This document shows positions 60,258 to 64,000 of a DNA stretch of 64,000 nucleotides, one piece after another. The notes under the pieces are model-generated. The model saw only the letters and a program-made list of their open reading frames with translations, was not told where the DNA came from and ran no database searches. Location of the stretch: positions 496,001 through 560,000 of the forward strand of contig JAECYW010000005.1 of assembly GCA_023014335.1 (NCBI GenBank), read 5' to 3'. The translations under genes and the position numbers were made by a program. This DNA is from Galerina marginata (taxonomy: Eukaryota; Basidiomycota; Agaricomycetes; Agaricales; Galerinaceae). Position 1 is the stretch's first letter, and each line of letters starts with the position of its first letter.

Positions 60258-62025
60258 TTACGCTTCGTCGACGGTGTACCATAGTCGGGAATCCTTTCGC
60301 CTTCCAACTACGACTGGCTCCTGCATATCAGTCAGCCGACCAATTGATGCGATCACCGACGCATATGTCCCAGTCCTTCCGACTTCCGATTTGAGAACCG
60401 TGATGAGGGCCCAAGTGAAGCAGCCGAAACGTGGTGAGGGTAAGGGCGTCCCGGGCGTCTCTGGTGTCTCTGGTGTCTCTGGCATCTCTGGCGTCGCGGG
60501 CTCCGCTGGCTTCCAGGGTGCGCCGGACGGCTTCTGCTTGGTTCCCTTTGCCGTGTGGTTGATAGGACCCCTGGGCCTGTAGGTAGGCCGCAGCTCTTCC
60601 TCCTCCACCTTGACAGGATAGGGCGTCGCGGGCTTCCAGGGTGTGCCGGGCGGCTTTGGCTGGGGTCCCTTTACCGTGTGCTTGATAGGACTCATACGAG
60701 CCTTAGAATTTACCGTGTGCTTGGTAAGACCCCTGGGCCTGAAGGTAGGCAGCGGCTCTTCCTCGTCCACCATGGCGTTGACAGGATTGCTATAAAAATT
60801 GTCCTCCCTGGCTACTTGGAAATCGTGACAGCCAGCCAGCTGCACAAAACCAGCCACATCTCCCGCCCAGGTTTCGCAAGTGGTCAGTGGGGTCGTTGAA
60901 CGCCGGCGTGTGTTATTGTCTGCTGCTTTAAACATAGCTGACAACTCTAACTTCCTGTCGTCTAGGCGGAGAGGGAGGATGTAGCGGATCGCACCCTCAT
61001 CTGGGAGTAGCGAACGCAAAGCACCACCGAAACGACAACAGTCTAAGAAGAGTGTGATGTTGTGACCCTTCTCGGCCTGCAACTCGTAGAGAATTGAGTT
61101 CAGTTCCCTATCACTAATATCAGGAACGAAAGGCCCTCGGTCAACTGGGCATATGCCTTCAATAGAACCCACTCTGGATGTGAAAGTCGTGAAGTAGTCG
61201 CTGGTATCATATGAAGTACCATGGCCGGAGAAGTGTATGAGAATGATGTCTCCAGGTCGGATTCTCTTGTCGTCTCGGAGATCATAAAAACCATTTATCA
61301 TGGATTGGCGTGTGGCGTTCTTGAGCAGACGAATGTGATCGTCTGGGACGCCGAGATAATCCTGTATGTAGCTGTAGACAAGGTTCGCGTCGTTGACACA
61401 TCCGCTAAGTGGACTGCTAGGATACTGGTCATTTCCAATGATGAGCGCCCAAAAGCGACCCCCGATTGACTGCATGGATTCCGTTGGAGGCACAGGCTTC
61501 AAGGACATCCAATTTCCCTTGGCGTTGAATTGACCAAAGGAAGGGTACTTCTTCTTCCGGTCTCGGTGGACCTTGTCCAGGATTCCCAGTACTTTCTGCA
61601 AAGACTGGACCTCCGAGTAGGGAACTGGATAATTTTCGGCTTTTTGCAACCTTCTCTGGCACTCCTTGAGAAGTTCATCCGGAACTATCGGTCCAGTTAA
61701 GCTGTATGCACTCCAGAGATCTTCTTCGAATCGGCGAACAATTAAATTGTCTGCTTCGCTTTGAGAAAGGGGAGAGGTTACGCGAAAGTTTCCTGCCAGG
61801 GCGTTCTGCGTGAATTCACGGATCTCGTCGATAACAGTGGGGCTCGAGTAGTTCTGCAAAAAGGAAACATGTTGCGGCCCCACCATGAGCCTTTTCACGG
61901 CTGCTTCGACTTCCTAGATGTATCGTATGTGACTTTAAGAACTGCTCTGCTATCGGCCAATAACATTATCTTACTGCAAGACTGTTCCTCCATTTATAAG
62001 CCTCCGTCTCCGACATGTCGCTCAT
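60258..62025 (-). CDS. Caspase-like (peptidase C14) protein, 568 aa
   Basis: Two exons: 62025-61975 (MSDMSETEAYKWRNSLA) and 61913-60258, joined in frame by a 61-nt GT-AG intron. After a helical N-terminal region of about 165 residues comes the caspase fold: RFWALIIGNDQYP, LSGCVNDANLVYSYI, PGDIILIHFSGHG with catalytic His (about residue 248), and ITLFLDCCRFGG with catalytic Cys (about residue 310). LAGCHDFQVARE and, far downstream, FGCFTWALITVL belong to the end of the catalytic domain. Between them sits a roughly 125-residue insert of two repeats (TFRPRG...GTPWKPA and TYRPRG...GAPWKPA) followed by a PETPETPETPGTP run. The usual DCCHSG is DCCRFG here. The domain is of the kind found in many mushroom signalling or heterokaryon-incompatibility-like proteins; its substrate is unknown. 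Confidence 0.9.
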
Positions 62026-62569
62026 GGGTTAAAGAGCAGGATTGTTGGCGGTAACGCTGGCCCCGGGACAATCTGCGATGATGTTGTGGACTTGTTGCAG
62101 ATGCGAGGTGCGGTGAATACGAGTACAGGATATTCGAGAACCGCCCTACATGGGCACCTTATAAGTTATAGCGCAGTATGCCTGTCACCACGTAATCAGA
62201 TACAGTCTTTTAATATAGTGAGATGCTATGCTTGGCTATGCAGGGCGACATAGCATCGCATAGCATCGATAATGGCATTGTTGAATTTTCAGCCATAGAA
62301 CTGTATTTGCTCGTACTAGGAAGCATGCTTTGAAGATGCTTATTATGTGGTTGTCTCTTGAAACAGACAATATGACAAATGACAATCGATTTGTACTTTC
62401 CGTGGACGCTTTGCAATACATCGCCGGTCTGATCACTCGTTCCACGGACGCCTTACCACCCGGCGCGTCCTCCACATGGCGCGTCCTTCGCTTTTGTGTT
62501 GTCCCTCCCGGCTCCCTCCTGTGTCCGCATTGGCGAGATTTCGCACTGGCAAACCATAGTGAGGTCAAA

Positions 62570-62930
62570 TTAAAATCAAGAATTGCACAGACCTTCTATT
62601 CAAAGCACGCAGCTCGGACTGCACAATACCCCGTCTGCCTGCCCTGCGCTCCTCAGGAGCTTCATCGTAGACGAACGACGCGCCCTGCTTCTCCTGCTGA
62701 GCTAAGAGGTGGTCCTTCCATTCGGAAGGCACGCGACGAGCAGGATGCTCCGTATCGACGGCACCGCCGCCCACACCCTGCCTGAGCATAGGACTGCCGT
62801 GTGACAGCTTTGACGCGTGCGCCGGCTTCTGTGAGTTGAGCGCGTAGAGCTTCTCGTTCCTCGGAAGTTCTGTGGAGAAGGGCGTTGACTCGCTGTTGGT
62901 CGAAGTCCAAGATGCAGAAGTGGTATTTTC
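62570..62930 (-). CDS. Possible coiled-coil protein fragment
   Basis: Two overlapping minus-strand frames look like pieces of one helical protein: FDQQRVNALLHRTSEEREAL with RAQLTEAGARVKAV, then WKDHLLAQQEKQGASFVYDE and PEERRAGRRGI. They are in different phases and meet near 62,785, so an intron or a frameshift lies between. No family recognised; start and end are not established. Confidence 0.35.
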
Positions 62931-64000
62931 CTAGTAGTGTCTTATAATGCTAAAACGCGGTTGTTGGTGACGGCAGGTAGCGGACCTGACAGTGAGAATG
63001 GGAGGACCCGCATGTCGTTTTCAAGGAGAGACCTCAGGAAGTGCAGACAGCTTGAACGAGGATTGTCCTGTTGAAATGAGGGATAAGAAAACCGCGTGGA
63101 CTTATCCATGTGATCATGGCACAACCTGGAAGGTGCTACGTACAGCGACTTCTTCGTTGAGAAAAGTGAACGCCGTATTTTCTTTCGTGTTGGGCTCGTC
63201 CGATATGCCGCTTGGACATAATGACTGGCGGTGCGGGCCAACGCTGCGCGCGGCATGTACGAGACCCCAGGTGGGGACCGTAAGTCTGGGGCCCTGAGCG
63301 GATAGCTAAAGACGATGAAAACTCCGGTTTTTATAGAGAAAGCCAACACTTTTAACCAGGGCCCAGTCATGTACATTTGGATCAGCTTCAAAGTTTTTAA
63401 GAACTTTGACCGAATACGCGTTAGCGCCGACTGCATCGACGATCCGACTTTAGTCGTCGACCGTTTTCCTTTTGATTCGAAAAACAATTCAAGTTAACCT
63501 TTGAGCGATTTTAATTGACGGGAAAAAAATCAAAACTTACGTCCATACCCCCATCTCATGTCCTCCCACGGCTCGAGCTGCAGCTGCCGAACAAACAAAC
63601 GAAGGGAAGGTTCATGACGGGCAGAGGCGACGGTGATGACTACAAGAAGGAGTCGAGATCACGTTCGGTGAGCGGTGTTGCGAGCAAGAGCGGGAAGGTG
63701 CTCGTTTCCGGTCAGTTGGTTCGGCTTCATTCTTGGCTGTTTCGATTGATCTTCGCGTAGCAAAAAAGACAGGAGTCGGCGAGTCGGCGGGCGGGCGGTG
63801 GGGGGTTTTGACAAGCTTGACGTTGAGACGTCAAAATCACGAGTTCGAGGTGAGCTGTCAATGGAAAGAAGGTAAGTAATGAATTGACGACGAATTGAAG
63901 AGCTACTTACTTGTGTATTGCGAAAAACTCATTAACTGTTCCTTTGACTCGTTGGCTGCGACTGCGGAGTGTTCTGAATTGACGGTGTGAATGCCTAGCA
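62931..64000. other. No supported gene
   Basis: A 181-codon minus-strand frame (62942-63487) and shorter plus-strand frames overlap it; none shows a domain, signal peptide or repeat, and the region runs off the window. Confidence 0.4.

Noticed and set aside
62215..62280. GCTATGC/GCATAGC repeats suggesting a hairpin
   Set aside because: Short irregular repeats, with no stable symmetric stem longer than about 10 bases.
62942..63487. 181-codon minus-strand frame
   Set aside because: No domain, no splice partners, and overlapping plus-strand frames of similar quality.
1..64000. tRNA, rRNA and CRISPR features
   Set aside because: I scanned for B-box-like GGTTCGA patterns and for regularly spaced direct repeats; nothing convincing was seen, but a covariance-model search could still find a tRNA.

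Overview
The window reads as nuclear DNA of an agaricomycete (mushroom-forming basidiomycete). Genes are broken by many short introns (mostly 45-65 nt, GT-AG with some GC-AG). The gene content is typical of that class: a polyporopepsin-like aspartic protease, uncharacterised seven-TM proteins, a DUF6533 membrane protein, DUF4436, a cytochrome P450 of basidiomycete type, F-box proteins, a caspase-like C14 peptidase and a GPC1/DUF2838 acyltransferase. No rRNA, tRNA, CRISPR or prokaryotic-style operon was recognised. All exon joins were made by hand from splice signals, frame continuity and family resemblance.

Layout. 1-588: 3' part of an aspartic protease gene with a broken donor site. 0.6-7.9 kb: gene-poor, with an inverted repeat and a decayed direct duplication. 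7.9-9.2 kb: intact seven-TM gene (minus), whose paralogue at 20.3-22.2 kb is a pseudogene carrying a CACTG-ended transposon in a splice donor. 13.3-18.2 kb: an uncharacterised 233-aa protein (minus), a secreted Cys-rich protein (minus) and a divergent DUF4436 protein (plus). 18.6-19.1 kb: a 0.46-kb TIR element. 26.4-28.1 kb: class V aminotransferase (minus). 30.9-35.0 kb: another seven-TM gene and a 12-exon P450 (minus), separated by a Tc1-type transposase relic. 35.8-42.6 kb: a tandem triplication of a roughly 570-aa F-box gene (minus). 42.9-48.1 kb: a glyoxalase-fold gene (plus), a DUF6533 gene (minus) and a single-exon F-box gene (minus). 51.1-52.0 kb: a single-pass membrane protein (plus). 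52.9-55.1 kb: GPC1 (plus). 48.2-59.8 kb also holds several copies of a repeat family on both strands and a 2.2-kb element with long tandem-repeat-filled TIRs. 60.3-62.0 kb: a caspase-like peptidase with a repeat insertion.

The genes do not form one obvious pathway. P450, aminotransferase and glyoxalase lie within 17 kb, but no backbone synthase was seen, so a metabolic cluster is not claimed. The clearest signals are gene-family turnover (tandem F-box birth, seven-TM duplication followed by decay), transposons landing in or around genes, and recurring GC-AG splice sites.
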